A stretch of DNA of 64,000 nt, taken from contig NC_007426.1 in assembly GCF_000026045.1 (NCBI RefSeq), forward strand, positions 2,480,001-2,544,000, read 5' to 3'. This stretch comes from Natronomonas pharaonis DSM 2160 (GTDB lineage Archaea; Halobacteriota; Halobacteria; Halobacteriales; Haloarculaceae). The translations under genes and the position numbers were made by a program. The stretch's first letter is position 1. Each line of letters opens with the position of its first letter. Of the stretch, positions 17,013 to 25,411 are shown piece by piece. Below the pieces are notes generated by a model. That model did not search any database. It was not told the DNA's origin and worked only from the letters and a program-made list of their open reading frames with translations.

Positions 17013-19037
17013 TCACTCTTCGCCGCGCAGTTCGATTTCCGCAACGAGTTCGTAGGGTGGTGTTCCCTTCCGAATCGCATCGAGCAGCACAAAGGCTTCA
17101 TCCGGCTTGAGGAAGTGTTCAGTAATCGCCTGGCCGAGCGGCGTCGGCTCCAACCCGTCGATGAACTCGTATTTGAGGAGTTTCCCGACGGCGTGTTTCG
17201 TCGGTACGTCGCCGACCATCCGCTCGTTGAGTCGCTTGGCGGCCTTTCCGGCCACGACCACGTTCGCCAGCGTCTCCTCGATAGCCGCCGTCTCGTCGTA
17301 ACGGGTGACGACCGGCTCCATCTCGCCTTTCAGCAGCTTGAACGCCACCTCGTCTTCGGTCATCTCCATCGAGTTGTGGTAAGCCCCGTCGGGTTCAACG
17401 AGCAGGTAGACCGTCCCCTTGTCGTGGTAGTCGGGGCGGCCGGCGCGGCCGAGCATCTGCTCGAACTCCTGTACTGAGAGCCATTCGATGCCCATCGCCA
17501 GCGAGTCGAAGATAACCTGGGAGGCGGGGAAGTCGACACCAGCCGCAAGGGCCGCCGTCGTCACGACCGCGGCGAGGTCCTGATTGCCGAACTGTCGTTC
17601 GACGCGTTTCCGCTCGCCGTAGTCGAGGCCGGCATGGTAGGCGGCGGAGTCGTACGCAAGCTGTCGGGATATCTCGTGACAACGACGGCGGGAGTTCGTG
17701 AAGACGATGGTCTGTCCGCGATAGCCCTTCGACGATTTGGTGTCGAAGGCCCGCTTGACGAGCTTGTCCTCGATGTCGAGCTTCTCGCGGTCGTCGGCGA
17801 AGGTGACGTGTCGTTCGATGGGGACGGGCCGTTCTTCGAACTCGATGAGCTGTGCGCCGAGTGACTCGGCGAGCGACCCGGCGTTGCCGACCGTCGCCGA
17901 CAGATACACCCACTGCGTGTCACACTGGTTCGTCCGGCAGTAGTGTTTCAGCCGCGAGACGAGTCCATCGAGGCGGTGGCCGCGTTCGTCGGCCCCGAGG
18001 TTGTGGACCTCGTCGATGACGACGGTCCCGATGTCACCGAGGTCCTTGCCGGTCCGCAGCGCGTGGTCGATACCCTCGTAGGTGCCGACGATAACGTCCG
18101 CCCCGGGGTCGAACCGGTTGCCGTCATCGCGGATGCGCGAGGCACCGACCCGGAGCGTAATATCGAGGATATCGCCGTAGTCCTCCTCGAAGTCCTCGTG
18201 TTTCTGGTTCGCCAAAGCGACAAGCGGCACCAAAAACAGCAACTTGCCGTCGCCCGAAAGCGCACGGTCGATGCCGGCCAACTCGCCGACGAGCGTCTTG
18301 CCGGTGGCGGTGGCGCTGACGACCAGCTGGTCGCGGCCCTCCAGCAGGCCGTTTTCGACGGCGAGACTCTGGACCGGCAGTAGCTCGTCGAACTGGATGT
18401 GCGACTGCAGCTTCGGATGTACATCGAGCGTGTCGGTCGACACGAGGTCGATGTCGTCGGTCGTCGCGCTGATTTCGTCGAACTTGGTCAGCTCCGGGTC
18501 AAGGTCACCCGACAGCAGGTTGATAACGGATTCGAGGTCGCCGACCTCTACGAGCAGTTCCTCGAGCCGGTCGCGAGCGCCGGAGCGCAGCCCGCGGTAG
18601 TTGGCCTCGCGTTCGAGCTCCCGTTTGGCACAGTCGGGACAGATATGCTCGTTGTCGGCCTCGATGGCCGTCTCCGAGGTCAGCGGCGAGTACCGACCGT
18701 TTCCGGCGCAGTACCGGCAGGTCCGGACCTGCTTGGCATCGAGCTGGTAGCCGTCCAACATGGCCTCAAGCTCCGCTCGGCCGGCCCGAGAAGTCTGTTC
18801 GGAAATGCGAATGCGCGTCGCGCGGCGGGCGAGTTCAACGAACTGCTCGGGACGGCGCGGCACGTCGTCGTCGCCGTCCTTGACACGAAAGCGACCGGGG
18901 CGGGGGCCGGCGCTCGTCTCCTTGAGCTCCAGCCGTCCCCGGAACAGTCGCTCGCCGTCGCGGCGGGCGACAACAGCGTACTCGCCGTCCGTCTCGTGGA
19001 GAAACAGCGTCCCCACATCGGCGACCTGCTTTGACAC
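17013..19037 (-). CDS. DEAD/DEAH-box helicase with zinc cluster
   Basis: The 674-residue superfamily 2 helicase has an N-terminal accessory region with a four-cysteine cluster (CRYCAGNG, then CPDC). The helicase core follows: Walker A SATATGKTLVGE, DEVH box TVVIDEVHNLG, motif III YLSATVGN, the second RecA-like domain with VFTNSRRRCHEISRQL, and motif VI EQMLGRAGRPDYHDKGTVYLL. The C-terminal part resembles Ski2/Hel308-like proteins. It probably remodels DNA or RNA. The start was set at GTG 19037 because an upstream in-frame extension would run into the cupin gene, which ends at 19097. The gene is the last of a minus-strand series from cinA through cupin. Confidence 0.85.
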   Translation of the reverse strand: MSKQVADVGTLFLHETDGEYAVVARRDGERLFRGRLELKETSAGPRPGRFRVKDGDDDVPRRPEQFVELARRATRIRISEQTSRAGRAELEAMLDGYQLDAKQVRTCRYCAGNGRYSPLTSETAIEADNEHICPDCAKRELEREANYRGLRSGARDRLEELLVEVGDLESVINLLSGDLDPELTKFDEISATTDDIDLVSTDTLDVHPKLQSHIQFDELLPVQSLAVENGLLEGRDQLVVSATATGKTLVGELAGIDRALSGDGKLLFLVPLVALANQKHEDFEEDYGDILDITLRVGASRIRDDGNRFDPGADVIVGTYEGIDHALRTGKDLGDIGTVVIDEVHNLGADERGHRLDGLVSRLKHYCRTNQCDTQWVYLSATVGNAGSLAESLGAQLIEFEERPVPIERHVTFADDREKLDIEDKLVKRAFDTKSSKGYRGQTIVFTNSRRRCHEISRQLAYDSAAYHAGLDYGERKRVERQFGNQDLAAVVTTAALAAGVDFPASQVIFDSLAMGIEWLSVQEFEQMLGRAGRPDYHDKGTVYLLVEPDGAYHNSMEMTEDEVAFKLLKGEMEPVVTRYDETAAIEETLANVVVAGKAAKRLNERMVGDVPTKHAVGKLLKYEFIDGLEPTPLGQAITEHFLKPDEAFVLLDAIRKGTPPYELVAEIELRGEE

Positions 19038-19096
19038 GGACGGAGTTACTTCATCCGAGTATTTCAGGCGTTCGGCTCGGCACCCGATGGCAGCCG

Positions 19097-19468
19097 CTAC
19101 TCGACCAACTGAATCTCGTCGTCGCCGTTCGGCACCGCACAAAGGAACGCTCCGGGAGCGTCGCCCTCGTTGCGGTACCAGTGGACGGCCCCGGCAGGGA
19201 TGAGCAGCGAATCGCCCGCCGAGACCGTGTGTTCCTCGTCGCCGATGCCGACCACGTACTCGCCTTCGAGCACGTACTGTTCGTGTTCGACCTCGTTCGT
19301 GTGTTCGGGGACCGTCGCGCCGGCTTCGAGGACGAACCGCCGCAGCGCGAAGGTCGGTGCGCCGTCGTCGGGGCCGACGAGTACGCCCTTCCGGAGCCCG
19401 TCGGCTGCATCGACGGTGTCGTACTCGACGTCGTTCGCACGCCTGATGAGTGGTGTTGGCTGGCTCAT
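19097..19468 (-). CDS. Cupin-domain protein
   Basis: The 123-residue single-domain cupin has motif 1 PEHTNEVEHEQYVLEGEYVVGIG, giving His and Glu metal ligands, and motif 2 SAGDSLLIPAGAVHWYRN with the last His. It is probably a small metal-binding barrel, either an isomerase/dioxygenase-like enzyme or a sensor. The substrate is unknown. It precedes the helicase gene by 60 bp on the same strand. Confidence 0.85.
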   Translation of the reverse strand: MSQPTPLIRRANDVEYDTVDAADGLRKGVLVGPDDGAPTFALRRFVLEAGATVPEHTNEVEHEQYVLEGEYVVGIGDEEHTVSAGDSLLIPAGAVHWYRNEGDAPGAFLCAVPNGDDEIQLVE

Positions 19469-19551
19469 GGAGGTGTCACGGCGGCCGGGAACAAAAACGG
19501 TCCCGTCGCTAGACGGAGGGAAACACCAAGACCGAAAGCCCGCCCGTGCGG

Positions 19552-20280
19552 CTACGCGGCGTCGTCCGGGTCAACGAGGGCCAGGGTATCAGCCAGCCAC
19601 GAGGCCGCGTCGTCAAGCGCGTCGGGGTCAGTTGCCTTCAGCTGCAGGCGGTTGTGGCCGGCTTCGCGGTCGGGATAGCAACCGACGGCAACGCCGAACC
19701 GGTCGCGGACATCCTCCAGCCGGTCGAGCAGGTTCGCCTCGGGCTCTTCGGTGTAGAGGTACCGTGATTCGGTGTCGCCGTTGAACTCCTCGGCGACCAA
19801 CTCGAACATCCGCTCCATCTCCGATGGGATGCCGGGAAGGACGTAGACGTTGTCGACGACACAGCCCGGCGAGAGGCCAGCGTGGTTGATTAGCGGTCGA
19901 GACCCCCTGGGGAGCCGTGCTTCCGCAGCGGCGTCGACCTCGAGGTCAGGGTACTCACCGGCGATTGCTTCGAGGGTTCGTTCGACATCGGCGAGAGCAA
20001 CCTCGTCGACGACGAGCCCCCGGTCGAAGGCGTCGGCGACGGCCTCGACGGTCACATCGTCGGGCGTCCGGCCGAGACCGCCGGTAACGAGGACTGCATC
20101 GAAAGCGTCGCTGTACCGACCGACGGCGTCGGCGATGACCGCGCGCACGTCCGGGACGACGAGTGTTCGCTTGACGGCGACGCCGCGGTCGGAGAGCCGG
20201 CCGGCAAGCCACGTCGCGTTGGTGTTTTCGGTGTCGCCGGCCAGCAGTTCGTCGCCGACGGTCACCAGTGCTGCATCCAT
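19552..20280 (-). CDS. CinA N-terminal/molybdopterin-binding domain protein (COG1058 type)
   Basis: The 242-residue protein has the MoaB/CinA-like fold. Family motifs are ALVTVGDELLAGDTENTNATWLA, VLVTGGLGRTPDDVTVEAVAD and NVYVLPGIPSEMERMF. There is no CinA C-terminal deamidase domain, so it is the stand-alone form common in archaea. Related proteins act on nicotinamide nucleotides or bind molybdopterin; which applies here cannot be told. The ATG at 20280 begins the conserved core, although the frame is open further upstream across the tRNA. Confidence 0.85.
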   Translation of the reverse strand: MDAALVTVGDELLAGDTENTNATWLAGRLSDRGVAVKRTLVVPDVRAVIADAVGRYSDAFDAVLVTGGLGRTPDDVTVEAVADAFDRGLVVDEVALADVERTLEAIAGEYPDLEVDAAAEARLPRGSRPLINHAGLSPGCVVDNVYVLPGIPSEMERMFELVAEEFNGDTESRYLYTEEPEANLLDRLEDVRDRFGVAVGCYPDREAGHNRLQLKATDPDALDDAASWLADTLALVDPDDAA

Positions 20281-20348
20281 AGTACAGCGGATGGCGGCGA
20301 CAAACAAAAACGTAGGGCGGCGGCTACCGGAGAACCGTTGGAAGGAAG

Positions 20349-20420
20349 GTCCGGGTGCGGGAATTGAACCCACGTCCCAGCCACCACAAGGCTGGAGGAT
20401 ACCACTACCCCAACCCGGAC
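20349..20420 (-). tRNA. tRNA-His (anticodon GTG)
   Basis: The minus strand folds as a cloverleaf. The acceptor stem is TCCGGGT/ACCCGGA, with an extra G at the 5' end opposite C73, which is the tRNA-His identity element G-1:C73. The anticodon stem is CAGCC/GGCTG around loop TTGTGGT, so the anticodon is GTG. The T arm is GTGGG-TTCAATT-CCCGC. CCA is not encoded and no intron is seen. A TATA-like CGTATATG lies about 30 nt upstream on the minus strand. Confidence 0.95.
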
Positions 20421-20563
20421 ACGCACCTGTAGTTACCCGGCTGCGATTCATATACGTTTCGACTCCCTGTGCGGTATGGAACGGCCACACACGGCGGCTG
20501 TGGCCGCTGCTGGCGACCGGCAGGCTGTGTACTTTTAACCGACGGCGACGTAGAGTCGCTACC

Positions 20564-21019
20564 GTGGCGATAACGGACAAAATCTACGTCAAGAACCACA
20601 GACAGCTCGCCTCCCAGCTCGATACGAGTTTCCCGAAGAGTGCGTTCTCCGGAGCGACGCTTGACGTGTTGTTCACCGGCGACGGCATCGCCAAGCTTGA
20701 CGACGCCTCCAGAGACCGGGTGCTGGATTTCGCCGAGGACTTTCTGGACTGTGACTGTCAGGGCCACCCCCACTGCGGCTGTCCGGAGCGGAAGTTCATC
20801 GCCTATCTCCTCGAACTACGGGCACAAGGGCTCGGCCCCGACGCCATCGTCGACGTGATGGGCGACGACTATATGTTGTATGCGTACCCGGGCGACGTCC
20901 TCTCGTTTCTCGACAACTCGGTCCGGACGCTTGAGGCGGCCGAGCGGCTGGCGGATGTCGACGGACAGAACGAGGCAGGCGAGGAAATACGGCGCAAGCG
21001 GCGCGAGCTTTCCGGTTAG
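20564..21019 (+). CDS. Conserved haloarchaeal protein (DUF5814-like)
   Basis: The 151-residue protein carries a cysteine/histidine cluster, CDCQGHPHCGCPERKF, that looks metal-binding, then a conserved GDDYMLYAYPGDVLSFLDNSVRTLEAAE segment. I associate this with the DUF5814 family from memory; the function is unknown. The start is GTG at 20564, with TATA-like TTTTAACC at 20533-20540, 24-31 nt upstream. Its stop overlaps the stop of the convergent RHH gene in TTAG. Confidence 0.75.
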   Translation: MAITDKIYVKNHRQLASQLDTSFPKSAFSGATLDVLFTGDGIAKLDDASRDRVLDFAEDFLDCDCQGHPHCGCPERKFIAYLLELRAQGLGPDAIVDVMGDDYMLYAYPGDVLSFLDNSVRTLEAAERLADVDGQNEAGEEIRRKRRELSG

Positions 21020-21441
21020 CCGAGGCGGAACGGCTCCTCTTCGGATTCATCGCCGTCGAGGTCCTCAAGCTGGATGACGTCTTCTGCTTCCTGCTCTTCG
21101 ACCTGCTGGCTGAGCTTCGTGACGTACTGCTTGTACTCTTCGAGCTGTTCACGGAGGTGTTCGGCCTCAAGCTCAAGCCGCTCGTGTTCGCGGACGAAAC
21201 TCTTCGGCACCTCGACCTTCGGCGGGAAACTCTCGGCTGCATCGGCGGTCTCGGAGGCGCTACCGCTCTTGAGCTCGTGTTCGGGGACCACCCGGACCTG
21301 CCCGTCGTGGGCAACCAGCGTGTCCACGTAGTCGCGGAAGACGGCCGAAAGCGAAATGTCACGCTCTTCGGCTATCTCCCGGAGGGTCTCGAACGCCTCC
21401 TCGTTGACCCGGAAGGAGATGGTCTTGTTTTTGTTGCCCAT
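21016..21441 (-). CDS. Ribbon-helix-helix DNA-binding protein with C-terminal coiled coil
   Basis: The 141-residue protein opens with KTISFRVNEEAFETLREIAEERDISLSAVFRDYVDTL, a CopG/Arc-like ribbon-helix-helix that should bind DNA as a dimer. A linker and a long acidic coiled coil (about 85-125) follow. The ATG at 21441 is used because MGNKNKTISFRV starts the fold; a few more in-frame codons exist upstream. It may be a chromosomal regulator, since no toxin partner is next to it. Confidence 0.8.
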   Translation of the reverse strand: MGNKNKTISFRVNEEAFETLREIAEERDISLSAVFRDYVDTLVAHDGQVRVVPEHELKSGSASETADAAESFPPKVEVPKSFVREHERLELEAEHLREQLEEYKQYVTKLSQQVEEQEAEDVIQLEDLDGDESEEEPFRLG

Positions 21442-21597
21442 ATTGGCTGTAACTGGCTCGCCCAGACACATAAGGGTTTGTCAGACACGCCCACGCCACG
21501 CGGCATGGGGGTGGAAGCGACCCACCCATCGGCCAATTGAACCCTTTCGACGGTCCAACGAAAAGGCCTATCCGCGGAGCCGGCCGAACAGATACCA

Positions 21598-21960
21598 ATG
21601 AGTGTCGACCTCGCCTTCGACGAACAGGAACTGTTGCCGGCGGTCGCACAGGACGCCGAGTCCGGCGACGTGCTCATGCTGGCGTACGTCTCCGAGGAGG
21701 CGGTCGCCCGGAGCCGCGAGACCGGCTACGCACACTACTACTCCCGAAGCCGCGAGGAGCTGTGGAAGAAAGGCGGCTCCAGCGGCCACACACAGGAGAT
21801 AGAGGAAATCCGCGTCGACTGTGACGGCGACGCGATACTGTATCTGGTCGAGCAGGCCGGCGGCGCCTGCCACACCGGCTACGACACCTGTTTCCACCGG
21901 ACCCTCGACGGCGACATCGTCGGCGAGCAGGTGTTCGACCCCGAGGAGATTTACGAGTGA
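21598..21960 (+). CDS. hisI: Phosphoribosyl-AMP cyclohydrolase
   Basis: HisI opens the adenine ring of PR-AMP in step 3 of histidine synthesis. The 120-residue protein has the expected short length, the motif [20 protein letters not shown], and the three zinc cysteines in the pattern C-x15-C-x6-C (starting at VDCDGD and ending at TCFHR). It is the monofunctional form without a HisE domain. It lies 7 bp ahead of the next ORF, and no other his genes are present. Confidence 0.96.
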   Translation: MSVDLAFDEQELLPAVAQDAESGDVLMLAYVSEEAVARSRETGYAHYYSRSREELWKKGGSSGHTQEIEEIRVDCDGDAILYLVEQAGGACHTGYDTCFHRTLDGDIVGEQVFDPEEIYE

Positions 21961-21967
21961 GCGGACG

Positions 21968-23116
21968 ATGACGGAGCCATCGACGGCCGACGGGGACGCC
22001 CCCGCCGAGGCGCTCGACGACGCCGCCACCCGCCTCGACCAGCTACAGTCGGAGCTGGAGGCCGACGGCCTCGACCGCTCGACCCTTGAGACGCTCGCCG
22101 ACGCCTATCGGTCCGTCGAGACGGTCCTCGACCGCTGGGAGGAGCGGGCGACCGACTGGGACGACTTCGAGGGATACGTCAAGTTCCGCAACGACCTCGC
22201 GGGGACGCTCGATTCGATACCCGATGACATCCCGGACCGCGAGGCGTTTGTAGACGCCGACAGCCACGTCAAGACGGGCGGCGTCTCGAAATCACTCAAC
22301 GAAAGCGATTTCGAGGCCGCCCGCGAGGCGCTCGCCCCGGTGCGGGCGCGCGCCGAGCAACTCGACGAGTTACAGGCGGCGGAGTCGGCGCTGCGGGACG
22401 CACGAAAGGCGGCAAAGCGCCGGCTCGAAACACTCGAAGACCGGATAGCGGAGCTCGAACGGGCCATCGAGCTCGGCGATGCCGACCTCGATGCGCCGGT
22501 CGAGAAGCTCAAAGACCCGATGGCCGACTACAATGAGGGTATCGAGGCGGCGTTCGAGGCGTTCCTCGGCGACGCGTCGGCCCGTGAGGTGCTCTCGTTC
22601 ATCCAGACAGCCGCTGAAACACCGCTTGTCGAGTACACGTCGCCCCCGGAGGCGCTGGTGTCGTATCTCGACACCGAGCCGGCCGGCGACCACACCCTCA
22701 GCGAACTCCTAGAGTACGCGGAGTACTCGCCGTCGAAGTTGGCCCACTACGTCGACGACCCCGACCGGTTGAAGCGGCGGGTGGCGACAAACCGGACGTA
22801 TCTTGAGGGGCTGTCTGCTGCCCCGCTCCAGCTTGATTGGCCCCCGGCGGCTGCCGAAACGCTCCGGTTCCAGGTGAGCGAGCGCCTGCCACTTGCGGCG
22901 AAGCTGGCAGACGAGCCGACGGTCACTGCGTTGCGGACGGTCAGCGAGCGCACCCGCCGCGATGACTACGAAGAACTACGGACGGCTGCGGCCGCTCGCG
23001 AAGAGCTGACGAAGACGGAGCGACAGCGGCTCCAGAGCGGTGCTATCGAGGCTGAACTGGAGGCTGCACGCGAAGAGCGCACACGGCTTCGCTCGGCGCT
23101 TGGACGGACCGATTAA
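21968..23116 (+). CDS. Coiled-coil protein of unknown function
   Basis: The 382-residue acidic protein is mostly helical. It has heptad-like charged stretches around 25-60, 130-180 and 340-380 (for example EELTKTERQRLQSGAIEAELEAAREERTRL), with no signal peptide or membrane segment. I do not recognise the family with certainty. It starts 7 bp after hisI, so it is probably co-transcribed. Its TAA overlaps the TAA of the convergent mutase gene (TTAA at 23113-23116). Confidence 0.75.
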   Translation: MTEPSTADGDAPAEALDDAATRLDQLQSELEADGLDRSTLETLADAYRSVETVLDRWEERATDWDDFEGYVKFRNDLAGTLDSIPDDIPDREAFVDADSHVKTGGVSKSLNESDFEAAREALAPVRARAEQLDELQAAESALRDARKAAKRRLETLEDRIAELERAIELGDADLDAPVEKLKDPMADYNEGIEAAFEAFLGDASAREVLSFIQTAAETPLVEYTSPPEALVSYLDTEPAGDHTLSELLEYAEYSPSKLAHYVDDPDRLKRRVATNRTYLEGLSAAPLQLDWPPAAAETLRFQVSERLPLAAKLADEPTVTALRTVSERTRRDDYEELRTAAAAREELTKTERQRLQSGAIEAELEAAREERTRLRSALGRTD

Positions 23117-24489
23117 GCCTCTGCTTGTGCGTCTTCCATCGGGTCGCGGAACGTCTCAAGCAGTGTCTGTGCCCGCGCTCTATCGCCGGCTTCCGCGTAA
23201 AGACGCACCAGCGGTTCGGTACCGCTCGGCCGGACAAGCACCCACGCGTCGCCGTAATCGAGCCGATAGCCGTCGGTAGTCGTCAGTTCCGCATCCGCGT
23301 CCTCGGCGACTTTTTCGGCGGCGACGAGCATCGCCTCGCGCTCGTCGGGGTGGTCGTATTCGATGTTGGCACGGAGATACGCGTAGCCGCTGTAGTCGGC
23401 GACGACATCGCTGGCTGGCCGGTCGGCGACAAGCGCCAGAAACCGGGCGGCCGTGTAGGCCCCATCGCGGGCAATACGGTAGTCGGGAAACATGATGCCG
23501 CCGTTGCCCTCGCCGGCGACGGGGACCGATGTGCCCTCACGGCGGAGCTTCCGGATGCGGCTGATGAGGTATGTGCTGCCGATTTGTGTCAGCTCAAGTT
23601 CCGCGTCCGCATCGGCGACGACATCGACAAGCCGCTGTGAAACGTTGACCGCTGAGACAACAGCGTCGCCCGGCTCCAGTTCGGCGTCCGCAAGGGCAGC
23701 GAGCGCGGCGTCGCCCTCGATGTGGCTCCCGGTCTCATCGACGAACATCGCTCGGTCGGCGTCGCCGTCATGCGCGATGCCGAGGTCGGCGTCAGTCGAG
23801 CGGACGAGCCGGCGGAGCGACCCGAGGTTGTCGGCAACTGGCTCCGGGTCCCGGCCGGGGAAGTGGCCGTCCGGCTGTCCGTTGACCGTAACCACATCGC
23901 AGCCGAGTTCGCGGAAAAAGCGGGGGCTGGTCACACAACCAGCGCCGTTGCCAGGGTCGATAGCGACGGTCGGCTCGGCGGCGGCTAGCCGCTCACGGAG
24001 GCCATCGGTCGCCAACCGGTCGAGAAGCTCTTCGACGTAGGTCTCCGGTGCGTCCGGGATTCGGGTCGAACTCCCGACCGCGTCGTAGCCGACGAGGTCG
24101 AAGTCCTCGGCGAGTAGCCGGTCCTCGATTGTTTCGAGCGTCGCTCGGGGAAGTTCGGTCCCGTCACCGCCGACGAGTTTGACGCCGTTGTATGCTGGTG
24201 GATTGTGGCTGGCGGTAATCATCACGACCGGTCGGCCGGTGCGGTCGGCGTAGGCCTGTGCGCCCGGCGTGGGGACGACGCCAAGCCGGGCGACAGAGCA
24301 GCCGACAGCCGCGAGGGCGCTGGCCGCGGCGTCGGCAAACAGCTGCCCGCTTGTCCGCGTGTCCCGTGCGACGGCCATGGTGTCGGCGTCGAGTACCGTC
24401 GCCGCCGCCGCGGCGACCCTGCCGACAAACGGCGGGGTCAGTTTCTCGCCGACGACGCCGCGGACTCCGCTCGACCCGAATACGTCCAT
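23113..24489 (-). CDS. glmM: Phosphoglucosamine mutase/phosphomannomutase family enzyme
   Basis: The 458-residue enzyme belongs to the alpha-D-phosphohexomutase family. The active-site serine is Ser94 in TASHNPPAYNGVKL, the metal loop is IAHDGDADRAMFVDE, the sugar-binding loop contains GEGNGG, and the phosphate-binding loop is VRPSGTEPLVRLYAEA. It starts at MDVFGSSGVRG, as archaeal GlmM-like enzymes do (ATG at 24489). It supplies sugar-1-phosphates for glycoprotein or lipid synthesis. Sequence alone does not separate GlcN from Glc or Man specificity. Confidence 0.9.
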   Translation of the reverse strand: MDVFGSSGVRGVVGEKLTPPFVGRVAAAAATVLDADTMAVARDTRTSGQLFADAAASALAAVGCSVARLGVVPTPGAQAYADRTGRPVVMITASHNPPAYNGVKLVGGDGTELPRATLETIEDRLLAEDFDLVGYDAVGSSTRIPDAPETYVEELLDRLATDGLRERLAAAEPTVAIDPGNGAGCVTSPRFFRELGCDVVTVNGQPDGHFPGRDPEPVADNLGSLRRLVRSTDADLGIAHDGDADRAMFVDETGSHIEGDAALAALADAELEPGDAVVSAVNVSQRLVDVVADADAELELTQIGSTYLISRIRKLRREGTSVPVAGEGNGGIMFPDYRIARDGAYTAARFLALVADRPASDVVADYSGYAYLRANIEYDHPDEREAMLVAAEKVAEDADAELTTTDGYRLDYGDAWVLVRPSGTEPLVRLYAEAGDRARAQTLLETFRDPMEDAQAEA

Positions 24490-24586
24490 ACCGGAGCCTC
24501 CACGGCCGGGACCAAAGTGATTCCGGGACCGATAGACGGCAGCCCCAACCCAAACGCTTTCGACGCCCCCGGCCGGCAGGCCCGAT

Positions 24587-25363
24587 ATGAGCGACGAGGA
24601 CATCAGCATCCACGAAAAGCGCGTCTACGCCGACAAGTCGGCAACGACGACGGCGCTTGTCGCCTCAAGCGTCGGCGTCACCGAGGTCAAAATCTCCGAC
24701 GACATCGTCGGGGAGTTCTCGCTCGCCCACCGGTGTCAGGCGAGGGATGTCGCGACCGGGAACGGACGGGCAGCCGTTGCGACCGAGGCGGACGTACTCG
24801 TCGGCGTCGACGGCGAGTTCGTCGACACTGGGTTCGGGCCGGCGAGTGCGGTCGGCTACGGGGACGGTCTCGTTGCGGCCGGTGGCGGCCGCATAGCCCG
24901 CTACGACGGCGACGACTGGGAGCAGTTGTCGACCGTTGAGAACGTTCGGGCCATCGACGGTGATTTCGCGGCCGCGGCCGGCGGTGTCTACCGCCTCGAT
25001 GGCACGCACGTCGGCCTCGACGATGCCTACGATGTCGTCGGGGGTGCAGAGCCGCTTGCAGCAACTGGGTCGGGGCTGTACTATCTGGCAAACGGCTGGA
25101 TGGAAGCCGCAGACGGGAGCTTCCACGCCGTCGCAGGCGGCTCATCGACGGCGGCTCATGCTGTCGGTGACGGAACGCTCTTCGAGCAAAACGAAGAATG
25201 GACGGCCGTCGAGCTACCGACCGAAGAGTCGGTCGTCGACGTCGCTCACGGCGACGGCGCTTACGCGGTCACGGAAACCGGGACTGTTCTTGCGACCGTC
25301 GGCGATGGCTGGCGGCACCGAGCGCTCGGACTCCCTGACGTGTCCGGGCTCGCTGTGCTTTGA
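24587..25363 (+). CDS. Haloarchaeal beta-propeller-like protein (HVO_0234-type)
   Basis: The 258-residue protein has repeated short beta-strand units rich in Gly and Asp, such as GEFVDTGFGPASAVGYGDGLVAAGGGRIARYDGDDWEQL, in the style of a propeller. It has no signal peptide. I associate it with the HVO_0234 family, but the function is unknown. Its stop codon TGA overlaps the beginning of a hairpin sequence typical of IS200/IS605 ends, so that sequence may have truncated or replaced the native 3' end. Confidence 0.75.
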   Translation: MSDEDISIHEKRVYADKSATTTALVASSVGVTEVKISDDIVGEFSLAHRCQARDVATGNGRAAVATEADVLVGVDGEFVDTGFGPASAVGYGDGLVAAGGGRIARYDGDDWEQLSTVENVRAIDGDFAAAAGGVYRLDGTHVGLDDAYDVVGGAEPLAATGSGLYYLANGWMEAADGSFHAVAGGSSTAAHAVGDGTLFEQNEEWTAVELPTEESVVDVAHGDGAYAVTETGTVLATVGDGWRHRALGLPDVSGLAVL

Positions 25364-25397
25364 CCTCCTCCCACGGCTGAAGCCGTGGACTTTCGCC
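25362..25397. mobile_element. Solo IS200/IS605 (IS1341-type) end-like hairpin
   Basis: GACCTCCTCCCACGGC-TGAA-GCCGTGG-ACTTTCGCC contains a perfect 7-bp stem CCACGGC/GCCGTGG with loop TGAA at 25371-25388. From memory, this is almost exactly the hairpin found at ends of haloarchaeal IS605/IS1341 elements and their palindromic non-autonomous derivatives. No tnpA or tnpB is nearby and no second end is visible, so it is a remnant or solo end. It may now serve as a bidirectional terminator between the two convergent genes. Confidence 0.6.
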
Positions 25398-25411
25398 TCG
25401 CAATACTGTAA

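Noticed and set aside
19850-20563. Long N-terminal extension of the DUF5814-like protein
   Set aside because: It would run through the tRNA-His and antisense to the CinA-like gene; the GTG at 20564 has its own TATA box.
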